DNA of 64,000 bases, from contig NZ_JAIPUT010000012.1 of the NCBI RefSeq assembly GCF_020055635.1, forward strand, positions 1 to 64,000. The letters are read 5' to 3'. The position numbers and the translations under genes are program-made. This stretch comes from Marivita sp. (GTDB taxonomy: Bacteria; Pseudomonadota; Alphaproteobacteria; Rhodobacterales; Rhodobacteraceae). Position 1 is the stretch's first letter. Each line of letters opens with the position of its first letter. Shown here piece by piece: positions 1 through 8,555 of this stretch. Below the pieces are notes generated by a model that saw only the letters and a list, made by a program, of their open reading frames with translations, was not told the DNA's origin and ran no database searches.

Positions 1-1
1 C

Positions 2-628
2 GACGAAGGCTTCGAGTTCCAGATCGAGGAGTGGCAATATCTCGATGGCGCACATGGCCTCGAGACGATCTCGTGGATGGCCATGTCCGAGGGCACCCAT
101 ACCCTTGCCTCAGGGCAGATCGTGAGCGCCGGCAGGACCAACCTGGTGAACTATGACGAAGCGGCGGTTTCGCTGACAGGCTTTGAGGAGCCGCCAGCCG
201 TGTTCGGGCAGGTGTCGTCCTATAACGGCGTCCACGCAGTCACCGAACGGATCGACGATGTCACGAGCACAGGCTTCAACGTCCGCATGCAGGAAGAAGA
301 GAACCTTCAGGACGGGCATGTTCCGGAATCCTTCGACTGGATCGCCATGCAGTTCGGGACCACGGACTTGATCGACGTTGCTCTGACCTCCGCGGGGGAA
401 CGACGCACCGACATCACGTTCGCCGATCGCGAGAACGTGGCGCTGCTTGCAGACATGCAGACCGAACTGGGCACGAATACCGCGGTCATGCGGTATGACA
501 ATCTGACGTCGAACGGCGCGGAGATCTGGGTCGAGGAAGAAAGGTCCTTCGATCAGGAGATCTTCCATCTTCCAGAAGAGGTTGCGGTGCTCACTGCCAG
601 CACCGGGGTCTATGATTTCATCGCATAG
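2..628 (+). CDS. C-terminal part of a repeat-containing protein (5' end outside window)
   Basis: The frame is open from the first complete codon, so the gene begins upstream of the window; an internal ATG at 77 is unlikely to be the real start. At least three degenerate copies of a beta-rich repeat are visible. Two have the pattern hydrophobic-x-E-x-(W/E)-x-x-L-x-D-G-x-H-x-x-E-(S/T)-hydrophobic-x-W-(I/M)-A, as in FQIEEWQYLDGAHGLETISW near the left edge and FNVRMQEEENLQDGHVPESF around nucleotides 278-340. A weaker third copy lies near 523-590. Acidic composition and repeats suggest a secreted or surface adhesin-like protein, but no named domain is certain. It ends just before a strong inverted repeat. 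Function unknown. Confidence 0.6.
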   Translation, partial: DEGFEFQIEEWQYLDGAHGLETISWMAMSEGTHTLASGQIVSAGRTNLVNYDEAAVSLTGFEEPPAVFGQVSSYNGVHAVTERIDDVTSTGFNVRMQEEENLQDGHVPESFDWIAMQFGTTDLIDVALTSAGERRTDITFADRENVALLADMQTELGTNTAVMRYDNLTSNGAEIWVEEERSFDQEIFHLPEEVAVLTASTGVYDFIA

Positions 629-649
629 CGCCCCCCTCTGACATTCGGT

Positions 650-682
650 CCGGCGCTCTGGTTCAAGCTTCCAGAGCGCCGG
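650..682. terminator. Convergent hairpin, probable bidirectional terminator
   Basis: A 12-bp perfect stem (CCGGCGCTCTGG pairing with CCAGAGCGCCGG) encloses a 9-nt loop. It sits between the end of the repeat protein on the plus strand and the end of the oxidoreductase on the minus strand. There is no clear U-tract, so termination is inferred from stem strength and convergent position. Confidence 0.55.
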
Positions 683-721
683 AAATCACAATCCCGCACC
701 TCTGTCGACTGCGTACCAGAG

Positions 722-1699
722 TCATGGCGCGTCGGGGAGAGCAGCGTCGTAGACGGCGTCGACCAGCTTTTGCGTGCCGCGGACATATTCAAGCGGGCAG
801 GGGAAATCGCGCTCTTTGCGGATGGCCTGGTTGAAGGCTTCGACCTGCATCACGTACTGGTTCTCTTCGGGATATCGCCATTGCTGCATCGACTGCTCTG
901 CGTGCAACTCGACCCTGGCTTCGCCAAGGCCAAGCGGGTTGAACGGCACCGGCAAGCGCAGGCTGGCATCCGCCCCTGTCAGCGTCATGTCCTGCCAGAG
1001 CGCGCCGCGCATGGACATATATGCGCTCAGCAGAAAGGACGGGAAACGCACCGTGGCCTGAACGGTCGCGTCAACGCCGTTCTCCCAGTCTATGGTGGCG
1101 TCTATCACCGTCTCGGGTTCCTGCCCGGTGGCAAGCCGTGCCGCACCCAGAACGTAGGGCCCCAGGTCGCGCAGCGCGCCACCTCCGGGGCGCTGGTTGC
1201 GAAAGTCGGTCGGATCGGTCAGCGGTGCGCTGAAACTTGCATCGACGCGGTGCACCGCGCCAACGGCCCCGGACTGGATCAGCTCGCGCAGCTTGGCCCA
1301 TTGCGGGTGGTGGGCGATCATCCAGGCTTCGGCCAGTTCGACGCCTGTCTCCTGCCGCGCGGCGATGAGCCGGTCGATGTCCTGAAGTTCCAGCGCAATG
1401 GGTTTTTCGCACAACACGTGCTTGCCGGCACGCGCGGCCCGGATGGCCCATTCGACGTGAAGATGGTTCGGCAAGGGGATATAGACCGCGTCGATGTCAG
1501 GGTCCGAAATAAGCGCGTCATATCCCTGCATTGCCCGGATGTTCGGCGCAAACTGTTGGAGCGGCGCGGCTTTCTCGAGTTCGGAGGATGTCGCGACGGC
1601 GGTCAGCGCGCCGCCCCGCGCTGCGTTGATCGCAAAGGCCATCTGGTCCTTGGCGATCTGCGCCACCCCGATGATGCCCCAGCGCACGAAATCTGTCAT
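722..1699 (-). CDS. Gfo/Idh/MocA family NAD(P)-dependent oxidoreductase
   Basis: This 325-residue cytosolic protein has an N-terminal Rossmann fold (G-I-I-G-V-A-Q-I-A at residues 8-16) and the family's C-E-K-P-I-A-L motif around residues 97-103. The Lys99 of E-K-P is the usual catalytic or substrate-contacting residue. The C-terminal half has the G-G-G-A-L-R-D-L-G-x-Y segment typical of the substrate domain. Members oxidise or reduce sugars, inositols or their nucleotide derivatives; the substrate cannot be read from sequence. GGGAG lies about 8 nt before the ATG. It is not obviously in an operon; a terminator-like hairpin lies beyond its start. Confidence 0.88.
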   Translation of the reverse strand: MTDFVRWGIIGVAQIAKDQMAFAINAARGGALTAVATSSELEKAAPLQQFAPNIRAMQGYDALISDPDIDAVYIPLPNHLHVEWAIRAARAGKHVLCEKPIALELQDIDRLIAARQETGVELAEAWMIAHHPQWAKLRELIQSGAVGAVHRVDASFSAPLTDPTDFRNQRPGGGALRDLGPYVLGAARLATGQEPETVIDATIDWENGVDATVQATVRFPSFLLSAYMSMRGALWQDMTLTGADASLRLPVPFNPLGLGEARVELHAEQSMQQWRYPEENQYVMQVEAFNQAIRKERDFPCPLEYVRGTQKLVDAVYDAALPDAP

Positions 1700-1796
1700 G
1701 GCGTCTCTCCCATTCCACGTTCACGGATCGAACGCAGGCGGGTGCCGATTGGGTCCATCAGGCGGCCGTGCTCTCAAGCGGCCCCATCGAGGTCGC

Positions 1797-1830
1797 AGAA
1801 AAGAACCAAGGCGTTCGGGAACGCCTTGGT
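1797..1830 (-). terminator. Rho-independent terminator of the downstream-numbered minus-strand gene
   Basis: A 12-bp perfect stem (ACCAAGGCGTTC with GAACGCCTTGGT, 1805-1816 and 1819-1830) is followed on the minus strand by TTCTTTTCTG. It ends transcription of the unknown gene at 1874-2644. Confidence 0.7.
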
Positions 1831-1873
1831 CAGATGATGCCAACAGGCCGGCGCCGGATGATCAGACCGCAGG

Positions 1874-2644
1874 TCAGGTCTTGCGAGACTCGAGCGCCAT
1901 GCCGATGCCCGCATCCTTGAGGACCGCGTTCACATCTTTGAAGTCGACACCCGATGCGGGCAGCGCCGCCAGCATCATCGCCAGGTCGCGCTCGTCGAAA
2001 TCGAAATTGTCGATCTCGCCGATCTCCTTCAACTGCGTGGCGATCAGGCCGGGATTGAAGAAGAAGCCGGTCTCCGGCTCGATCTCGGCGAGGGCAGCGC
2101 CCGATCCGGTCGGCAGGCTGGACTGCGTCTGGTCGTTGATGACGCCGGTCGAGTCCAGGTAGGTCGCCCGGTTCTGCGGCGTGAGCAGGACGCGCGCGGG
2201 GCGGTCAAGCTGCGGTTCCACCGAAAGCCCGCCCGGGAACGAGAACCTGAAGTTCGGCGGGAGGCGCAACCGAACGTATCCGCGGGCCTCGAAATTCGCC
2301 GGGGTGACGGCGACGGGGAAGGGATCGCTGGGAAGCAGGGCGATCTTGGCCGTCTCGTTGGGCGCGATCACCACGGTAGGGCTGAGGGTAAAGCTCGACG
2401 ATGTCAGGCTGCCCAGCAGCGAGGCCGCCGTGTTGTTCGAATTCGCCGTGTCGATGAACGCGGTCGTGTTGTTGAACAGGCTGCGGTCGGGATCGCTCAC
2501 CGACGAGGTGACGAAACTGAGCGAAAAACGCAGGGGCACGTCTTCGAGGTTGGTGATGTTGAGAAAATAACCCTGAAGCACGGTATCCGCCGCGCCGACA
2601 GGAGATTGGGGTTTGTAGATCAACTCAAAGGACGAAACTTCCAT
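1874..2644 (-). CDS. Protein of unknown function with beta-rich N-terminal domain
   Basis: I do not recognise this family. The start at 2644 (MEVSSFELIYK) is chosen because GGAG lies 9 nt upstream on the minus strand; the longer frame to 2719 begins with non-protein-like residues. The 256-residue product has no signal peptide or membrane segment. Residues 1-150 alternate hydrophobic and Ser/Thr/Asn residues as in an Ig-like or jelly-roll beta sandwich, including an N-E-T-A-K-I-A-L-L strand and an R-G-Y-V-R-L-R-L strand. The last 60 residues look helical and acidic (FDFDERDLAMMLAALPASGV). The gene is monocistronic with its own terminator. It could be a small structural or stress protein; confidence applies to its being a gene. 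Confidence 0.65.
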   Translation of the reverse strand: MEVSSFELIYKPQSPVGAADTVLQGYFLNITNLEDVPLRFSLSFVTSSVSDPDRSLFNNTTAFIDTANSNNTAASLLGSLTSSSFTLSPTVVIAPNETAKIALLPSDPFPVAVTPANFEARGYVRLRLPPNFRFSFPGGLSVEPQLDRPARVLLTPQNRATYLDSTGVINDQTQSSLPTGSGAALAEIEPETGFFFNPGLIATQLKEIGEIDNFDFDERDLAMMLAALPASGVDFKDVNAVLKDAGIGMALESRKT

Positions 2645-2904
2645 GGTAATTTCTCCGTAAAATGCAGGGTTGAAAAAAGCCGCGCTGAAAGAACGTTTGG
2701 CGCATCTCGACGATATCACAGATCGTAAATGGCCGAAGAAATGGATGCCACGCCCGCCCGAAAACGGCGAAGTCTTGCTGTAGTGAAAACGGTGTGAATC
2801 TACCCCTCGGCGACCCTGGAAACCATGCTCGAAACCAGGCGCAAACGGGGCACCGCCCGGTCTATGCCGTCAGGTCCGAATGGCGCACGCGAGGGTACCC
2901 GTTT

Positions 2905-3933
2905 TCACACCGACAGCCGCGAGGCGTGAGCGCCGCGTTCACGGTAGGGCGTGGTTTCGTAATGCGCGCGGTAGCATTTCGAGAAATGCGATGGCGAGGC
3001 AAAGCCGCAGGCCAGCGCCACGTTGATCACGCTCATGTCGGTCTGCATCAGCAGGTTGCGGGCCTTTTGCAGGCGCAGTTCCATGTAGTATCGCTTCGGG
3101 CTGCGGCTCAGGTAGCGCCGGAACAGGCGCTCGAGCTGGCGCGTCGACATTCCGACCTGCTGGGCAAGAATCGACGGGCTGATCGGTTCCTCGATATTCT
3201 GCTCCATCATCTGGATCACCTTGGACAGCTTGGGATGGCGCACGCCGATGCGCGTCGGCACCGACAGGCGCTGGGTGTCCTGATCGGTGCGGATCGAGTT
3301 GTAGATCAGCTGATCGGCCACCGCGCCGGCCAGTTCCTCGCCGTGATCGTCGGCGATGATCTTGAGCATCAGGTCAACCGATGCGGTGCCGCCGGCGGTG
3401 GTGATGCGACTGCCGTCGACCACGAAGATCGACTTGGTCAGGTGCACCTCGGGAAATTCCTCGGAAAAGCTGTCCTGGTTCTCCCAGTGGATCGTCGCGC
3501 GCTTGCCGTCCAGAAGGCCCGCCGTGGCCAGCGTGTAGGCCGCGGTGCACAGCCCGCCGATGGCCAGCCCGCGGCGCGCCTCGCGGCGCAGCCAGTTGAT
3601 CACGCGTTTCGTCGTCGCCTTCTGAACGTCGATGCCGCCGCACATCAGCACGATGTCATCGCGGTTCAGTTCGGACAAATCGCCATCGACGCGGAAGGCG
3701 ACACCGGCCGAACAGGTCACTTCCTCGCCACCCTCGGCGATGATCGTCCAGTCATACAGCTTGCGATTGGCCATGCGATTGGCGATGCGCAGCGATTCCA
3801 CCGCGGCGGCAAAGCAAAGCATGGTAAATTCCGGCATCAACACGAAGACGAACCGGCGCGGCCGGCTCGGGACGTGGTCGAGTTCTACGGTCTGGCGTGT
3901 AGGCAACATAAAGTCAGGGCTTTCCAAGTGCAT
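2905..3933 (-). CDS. GlxA family transcriptional regulator (DJ-1/PfpI-like plus AraC HTH)
   Basis: The 342-residue protein combines an N-terminal class I glutamine-amidotransferase/DJ-1-like domain (about residues 25-200) with a C-terminal AraC/XylS DNA-binding domain (about 235-335). The first contains I-G-G-L-C-T-A-A-Y with Cys at the nucleophile-elbow position. The second has two helix-turn-helix units (ILAQQVGMSTRQLERLFRR and INVALACGFASPSHFSKCYR). Relatives sense amino acids or quaternary amines, for example GbdR of betaine catabolism; no such catabolic genes are nearby, so the ligand is unknown. It is divergent from DAHP synthase. The ATG at 3933 has a weak ribosome site; an in-frame ATG at 3909 is an alternative. 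Confidence 0.88.
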   Translation of the reverse strand: MHLESPDFMLPTRQTVELDHVPSRPRRFVFVLMPEFTMLCFAAAVESLRIANRMANRKLYDWTIIAEGGEEVTCSAGVAFRVDGDLSELNRDDIVLMCGGIDVQKATTKRVINWLRREARRGLAIGGLCTAAYTLATAGLLDGKRATIHWENQDSFSEEFPEVHLTKSIFVVDGSRITTAGGTASVDLMLKIIADDHGEELAGAVADQLIYNSIRTDQDTQRLSVPTRIGVRHPKLSKVIQMMEQNIEEPISPSILAQQVGMSTRQLERLFRRYLSRSPKRYYMELRLQKARNLLMQTDMSVINVALACGFASPSHFSKCYRAHYETTPYRERGAHASRLSV

Positions 3934-4075
3934 TTCGGCACGTTGCCGGCCAAAAGGTCAGAAGATGGGGCCCGGGTCAAGGTTCCGCGGCCAATTCGTC
4001 ACTGGTCAGCGTAAAGTGAATTCGCTATAGCAGGGCCGCTAACGCTAACTTACCTGGATGACCGGAGTAGAGACA

Positions 4076-5446
4076 ATGACCGAGTGGCAAAAATCAGGCT
4101 GGCGCGCGAAACCGCGGGTGCAGATGCCTGACTATACGGATACCGCAAAGCTGGAGGCCGTCGAAGCCCAGCTTTCCAAATATCCGCCGCTGGTTTTTGC
4201 CGGCGAGGCGCGCAAGCTCAAGAAGGAACTGGGGGCCGCATCGCGTGGCGAGGCGTTCCTGCTTCAGGGCGGCGATTGCGCCGAGGCGTTCGACCAGTTC
4301 AGCGCAAACGGCATCCGCGACACGTTCAAGGTGATGTTGCAGATGGCGATGGTGCTGACCTTCGGCGCCAAGGTTCCGGTGGTCAAGGTGGGGCGCATGG
4401 CCGGCCAGTTCGCCAAGCCGCGCAGCGCACCGACCGAAGTGGTGAACGGCGTGGAGCTGCCCAGCTACCGCGGCGACATCATCAACGATCTGCCCTTCAC
4501 ACCCGAAGCGCGCATCCCCGACCCGGCCAAGATGCTTCAGGCCTACACGCAGGCGGCGGCCACGCTGAACCTGCTGCGGGCGTTCTCGACCGGCGGCTAT
4601 GCCGATGTGCACCAGGTGCACCAATGGACGCTGGGCTTTACCGACCGCGAGGAATCCGAAAAGTACCGCGACATGGCGAACCGGATCAGCGACACGCTGG
4701 ATTTCATCAAGGCCGCCGGTGTCGACAGCGACCGCGCGCACACGTTGCAGACGGTGGATTTCTACACCAGCCATGAATCGCTGCTGCTGGAATACGAAGA
4801 GGCGCTGACCCGTCAGGATTCGACATCCGGCAAGTGGCTGGCGGGCTCGGGTCACATGATCTGGATCGGCGACCGCACGCGGCAGCCCGATGGCGCGCAT
4901 GTGGAATTCGCGCGCGGCGTGCTGAACCCGGTGGGGCTCAAGTGCGGTCCGACCACGACACCCGAAGACCTCAAGGTGCTGATGGCCAAGCTGAACCCGG
5001 AAAACGAAGCGGGCAAGCTGACGCTGATCGCACGGTTCGGCGCGGGCAAGGTGAACGAGCATCTGCCCCGCCTGATCAAGACCGTGGCCGAGGAAGGCGC
5101 CAACGTGACCTGGGTCTGCGATCCGATGCATGGCAACACGATCAAGTCATCCACCGGCTACAAGACTCGCCCGTTCGAGGCGGTCCTGCGCGAGGTCAAG
5201 GAATTCTTCGCGGTGCACAATGCCGAAGGCACGGTCCCCGGCGGTGTGCATTTCGAGATGACCGGGCAGGATGTGACCGAATGCACCGGAGGTGTCCGGG
5301 CGGTGAGCGAGGAAAACCTGAGCGACCGCTACCACACGGCGTGCGACCCGCGTCTCAACGCCTCCCAATCGCTGGAACTGGCGTTCCTCGTGGCCGAAGA
5401 GTTGACCGCGCGGCGCGAGGCGCAGCTGGCCGCAAAGGCGGGCTGA
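4076..5446 (+). CDS. 3-deoxy-7-phosphoheptulonate synthase, class II
   Basis: This enzyme joins phosphoenolpyruvate and erythrose-4-phosphate to make DAHP, the first step of the shikimate pathway to aromatic amino acids. The 456 residues match the class II (plant/mycobacterial type) length and motifs: G-G-D-C-A-E-A-F near residue 70, [47 protein letters not shown] and [15 protein letters not shown], the last two carrying metal and PEP ligands. The start at 4076 is preferred over 4058 because GGAG lies 8 nt before it. The gene stands alone, followed by a terminator, and is divergent from the GlxA-like regulator. Confidence 0.95.
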   Translation: MTEWQKSGWRAKPRVQMPDYTDTAKLEAVEAQLSKYPPLVFAGEARKLKKELGAASRGEAFLLQGGDCAEAFDQFSANGIRDTFKVMLQMAMVLTFGAKVPVVKVGRMAGQFAKPRSAPTEVVNGVELPSYRGDIINDLPFTPEARIPDPAKMLQAYTQAAATLNLLRAFSTGGYADVHQVHQWTLGFTDREESEKYRDMANRISDTLDFIKAAGVDSDRAHTLQTVDFYTSHESLLLEYEEALTRQDSTSGKWLAGSGHMIWIGDRTRQPDGAHVEFARGVLNPVGLKCGPTTTPEDLKVLMAKLNPENEAGKLTLIARFGAGKVNEHLPRLIKTVAEEGANVTWVCDPMHGNTIKSSTGYKTRPFEAVLREVKEFFAVHNAEGTVPGGVHFEMTGQDVTECTGGVRAVSEENLSDRYHTACDPRLNASQSLELAFLVAEELTARREAQLAAKAG

Positions 5447-5469
5447 TCCGATCTGGAACAATGTGCAGG

Positions 5470-5500
5470 GGGCGGGCCAGCGGTCCGCCCTTTGTCGTTT
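5470..5500 (+). terminator. Terminator after DAHP synthase
   Basis: A stem of 9 bp with one G-U pair (GGGCGGGCC with GGTCCGCCC) and a 3-nt loop is followed by TTTGTCGTTT, 24 nt after the stop codon. Confidence 0.7.
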
Positions 5501-5739
5501 GTGGTACGGTCGTCCGAACAGCCCCGGAACTCCTCGGAACTTTGTGGGTCGAATACGCGTATCTTCTTGGCAAGCTGCGGTTTTCGGACTGAGCCGACGT
5601 GAGGCGTTGCGGACTGATCGCCACGCCGAACGCGTCCGAAACGACCCATGGGACGGGTCGTCAATGGACCGCCGCTTGTGGGCTGATTTGTAACTTTCGG
5701 CTGCACATAATAAGATACAAAAAAAAGAGCGGTAAAATC

Positions 5740-6228
5740 ATGAACATGATGCTTCAGAAAGCATGGCAGGAGTTTCTGTACCCGATGCTGCAAAGGCCCA
5801 AGGCATTGCAGCTTGCGGCGCTGTGCCATCGTGGCCACGGGGATGCGCGTGAATACCTGCTGATCACCAGCCGGGAAACGAAACGCTGGATCATTCCCAA
5901 GGGCTGGCCGATCCGGGGTCTCAAGTCCAACGAGACCGCGTTGCAGGAAGCCTGGGAAGAGGCCGGCGTGCGCGAAGGCAAGGTGAGTGCCCAACCGATC
6001 GGCAGCTACACCTACCAGAAGCGGCAGGACACGGGCTGGGCCTATCCCATCGAAACACTGGTCTATGCGGTGGCCGTCACGGATATGGCCCAAACATATC
6101 CCGAAAAGGCAGAGCGGACCCGCACCTGGGTTACCGCCGAGGCTGCGGCGGACATGGTGGACGAAGAGGAATTGCAGTTGATTTTCGCCAGCCAGAAAGA
6201 ATTCGCGGGCGTGCCGATCCGCGATTGA
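5740..6228 (+). CDS. NUDIX hydrolase
   Basis: The 162-residue protein has a Nudix box (G-W-P-I-R-G-L then QEAWEEAGV). The catalytic REUXEE core is present as Q-E-A-W-E-E, but the first conserved Glu of the consensus is Leu, as in some diphosphoinositol-polyphosphate hydrolase-like members with the P-K-G-W-P signature. It is expected to hydrolyse a nucleoside diphosphate-X or inositol pyrophosphate; substrate not assignable. The ATG at 5740 is used because upstream codons in the same frame are not protein-like; the ribosome site (gagcgg) is poor. It lies 47 bp before a PiT phosphate transporter, so a role linked to phosphate is conceivable. Confidence 0.85.
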   Translation: MNMMLQKAWQEFLYPMLQRPKALQLAALCHRGHGDAREYLLITSRETKRWIIPKGWPIRGLKSNETALQEAWEEAGVREGKVSAQPIGSYTYQKRQDTGWAYPIETLVYAVAVTDMAQTYPEKAERTRTWVTAEAAADMVDEEELQLIFASQKEFAGVPIRD

Positions 6229-6275
6229 TCTGCCTGTCAGGGGGCTTTAAGGGCCCCGCCACACCAGGGGGCGGT

Positions 6276-7766
6276 ATGACAGACCACCACGGCGATCCAC
6301 GCCATCTCGAAACACTGGATCGCGATCTTGAGCGGTTTTCCAAACTGGAAGGGGCCACGGCCTATATCGCACGGCCCATGGTCGGGCCGGGGATTTCGCT
6401 TGTCTTCGTCGTGCTTGCGGGCCTTGCGGCGCTGGTGCTGTTCGGCCAGACGAACAATGCGCTGATCGTCGTCGTCGCGGCCTGTCTCGGGGCTTACATG
6501 GCGCTCAATATCGGGGCCAATGACGTTGCCAACAACATGGGCCCGGCGGTCGGAGCGAACGCCCTGACGATGGGCGGAGCGATCGCCATTGCCGTAGTAT
6601 TCGAAAGCGCCGGCGCGCTGATCGCGGGCGGCGATGTGGTCTCGACGATCGCAAAGGGCATCATCGCGCCCGAAAGCATGGGCAACGCGGCAACCTTCAT
6701 CTGGGCGATGATGGCCGCACTCTTGTCTGCGGCGCTTTGGGTGAACCTGGCCACATGGGTCGGCGCGCCCGTGTCGACCACGCATTCGGTGGTCGGCGGC
6801 GTCATGGGCGCGGGCATCTCAGCCGCCGGGTTCGCCGCCGTGAACTGGCCCACGATGAGCGCCATCGCCGCCAGTTGGGTGATCTCCCCGGTTCTGGGTG
6901 GGGTCATCGCGGCGCTGTTCCTTTGGCTGATCAAGTCGCGGATCATCTATCGCGACGACAAGATCGCTGCCGCGCGCGTCTGGGTGCCGATCCTGGTCGC
7001 CATCATGGCCGGAGCGTTTACTGCCTACCTGGCCTTGAAGGGCCTCAAAAGGCTGATCAGCATCGACCTGTCCATGGCATTGCTGCTCGGGGTTGCGGTG
7101 GCTGCCGTCGTCTGGATCGTGATGATCCCGCTCATCCGCAAGCAATCCGAAGGGCTGGAGAACCGCAACAAGTCCCTCAAGGTGCTGTTCGGTGTCCCGC
7201 TGGTCGTTTCGGCCGCCCTTCTGAGCTTTGCCCATGGCGCCAACGACGTCGCCAACGCGGTCGGGCCGCTGGCAGCGATCGTGCAAGCCTCGCAATCGGG
7301 CAATTTCACCGAAGCCGTCAGTATTCCCTTCTGGGTCATGGTGATCGGGGCCTTCGGGATTTCCTTCGGCCTGTTCCTGTTCGGCCCCAAGCTGATCCGG
7401 ATGGTGGGCAACCAGATCACGAAGCTCAATCCGATGCGGGCCTATTGCGTCGCGCTGTCGGCGGCGATCACCGTGATCGTGGCCAGTTGGCTGGGCCTGC
7501 CGGTCAGTTCGACCCATATCGCGGTGGGCGGCGTGTTCGGCGTCGGGTTCTTCCGGGAATGGGACGCGGAGAGGCGCATTCGCAAGGCCCGGCTCAAGAT
7601 GCCCGACCGACCGGCATTCGCCCCCGAGGAACGGCGGCGCCGGAAGCTGGTCCGCCGGTCGCATTTCATGACGATCATCGCGGCGTGGATCATCACGGTT
7701 CCCGCCGCCGCCGCCTTGTCAGCGGTGATCTTCTACGTGATCGCCAGTTTTGCCGGCACGGTGTGA
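6276..7766 (+). CDS. pit: Inorganic phosphate transporter, PiT family
   Basis: The 496-residue inner-membrane protein carries both copies of the PiT signature, GANDVANNMGPAVG and GANDVANAVGPLAA, one in each inverted half, and roughly ten hydrophobic segments. The conserved P-V-S-T-T-H-S and P-V-S-S-T-H motifs are also present. PiT proteins are low-affinity phosphate (often metal-phosphate) symporters, complementing the high-affinity Pst system at 49-54 kb. The start at 6276 follows an AGGGGGCGG ribosome site. An N-terminal cytoplasmic extension of about 40 residues is usual in this group. Probably co-transcribed with the NUDIX gene. No PHO box was seen upstream. Confidence 0.95.
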   Translation: MTDHHGDPRHLETLDRDLERFSKLEGATAYIARPMVGPGISLVFVVLAGLAALVLFGQTNNALIVVVAACLGAYMALNIGANDVANNMGPAVGANALTMGGAIAIAVVFESAGALIAGGDVVSTIAKGIIAPESMGNAATFIWAMMAALLSAALWVNLATWVGAPVSTTHSVVGGVMGAGISAAGFAAVNWPTMSAIAASWVISPVLGGVIAALFLWLIKSRIIYRDDKIAAARVWVPILVAIMAGAFTAYLALKGLKRLISIDLSMALLLGVAVAAVVWIVMIPLIRKQSEGLENRNKSLKVLFGVPLVVSAALLSFAHGANDVANAVGPLAAIVQASQSGNFTEAVSIPFWVMVIGAFGISFGLFLFGPKLIRMVGNQITKLNPMRAYCVALSAAITVIVASWLGLPVSSTHIAVGGVFGVGFFREWDAERRIRKARLKMPDRPAFAPEERRRRKLVRRSHFMTIIAAWIITVPAAAALSAVIFYVIASFAGTV

Positions 7767-7790
7767 TCCGGGCCATGCCCTGACCACATC

Positions 7791-8366
7791 TCAGCCATTG
7801 TCCACCACAAGCCGCAAGGCCGGACCGCGAAGGGCCGGGGCAGGGCGCGGTCTTTGCGGCGTCGCGCCATGGCGTATGTGGTCGATGTTGTAGCGACGGG
7901 GCGCGGGACCCGCATCACCCCCAACGATCAGCCCGCCAAGCACCTGCGTCACCTGTCCCTGGTCATCGACCAGCGGATAAAGCACCATGCGGCCGGTGGC
8001 GCCTGCCTGCGGTGCGCTCAACGTCAGGTCCGCGGGACAGCCGCCCGTGATCACCTGTGCCAGCGCGGCCTGAAACCTTGGCCGCACGCGGGGGCCAAAA
8101 AACACCGACAGGGGCAGCCCCCGCAGGTCGCCTCCGACAACGCTGGACACCGCGCCGCCCGCGACGCGCAACCGGGCGTGGGGTTTTCCGACGCAGTCCG
8201 CCATGAACGCATATTCCAGCGCATCCTGGAACGCCTTGGGATCGACCGCGGACCAATGCGGAACACCGCCCCGTAGCGCTAGCCCGTGCCAATAGGCGTC
8301 CAGCAATTGCAGCGCGCGATGCCCGTGCAGCCGCAGCGTTTCCCGTGTCAGCGATATGCATTGCAT
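7791..8366 (-). CDS. PAS domain-containing protein (DUF1388/PF07310-like)
   Basis: The 191-residue cytoplasmic protein is essentially one PAS-like domain. The pattern L-x-x-Y-W-x-x-L, followed by a segment about the protein's origin (ALEYAFMADCVGKPHARLRV) and G-x-x-L-x-G-L-P-L-S-x-F-F, matches the alphaproteobacterial family that includes the regulator PhyR-independent PAS-only proteins. No output domain is attached, so it may sense redox or a ligand and act through a partner. The start at 8366 is preferred over 8381 or 8408 because GGGAG lies about 10 nt upstream. It converges on the phosphate transporter and diverges from yicC. Confidence 0.75.
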   Translation of the reverse strand: MQCISLTRETLRLHGHRALQLLDAYWHGLALRGGVPHWSAVDPKAFQDALEYAFMADCVGKPHARLRVAGGAVSSVVGGDLRGLPLSVFFGPRVRPRFQAALAQVITGGCPADLTLSAPQAGATGRMVLYPLVDDQGQVTQVLGGLIVGGDAGPAPRRYNIDHIRHGATPQRPRPAPALRGPALRLVVDNG

Positions 8367-8555
8367 CTCGTCCACTCCCATCCGTACCACCCAAGCGGTT
8401 GGTACCACATTTTCGCCGCATTCCTGCCCCGGATCTTACCAAATGGTTAACCCGGCGCTTGCCGAATGATGCGCGAAGACTGTGGGCGGCCCGGCTTGCA
8501 TCGTTTCCCCGCACAGCGTAACCCACGGACAACGCAGGGGACGGAGGGTGACGAC

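Noticed and set aside
770-1837. Plus-strand frame of 355 codons opposite the oxidoreductase
   Set aside because: No domain-like pattern; the minus-strand product has a Rossmann fold and E-K-P motif.
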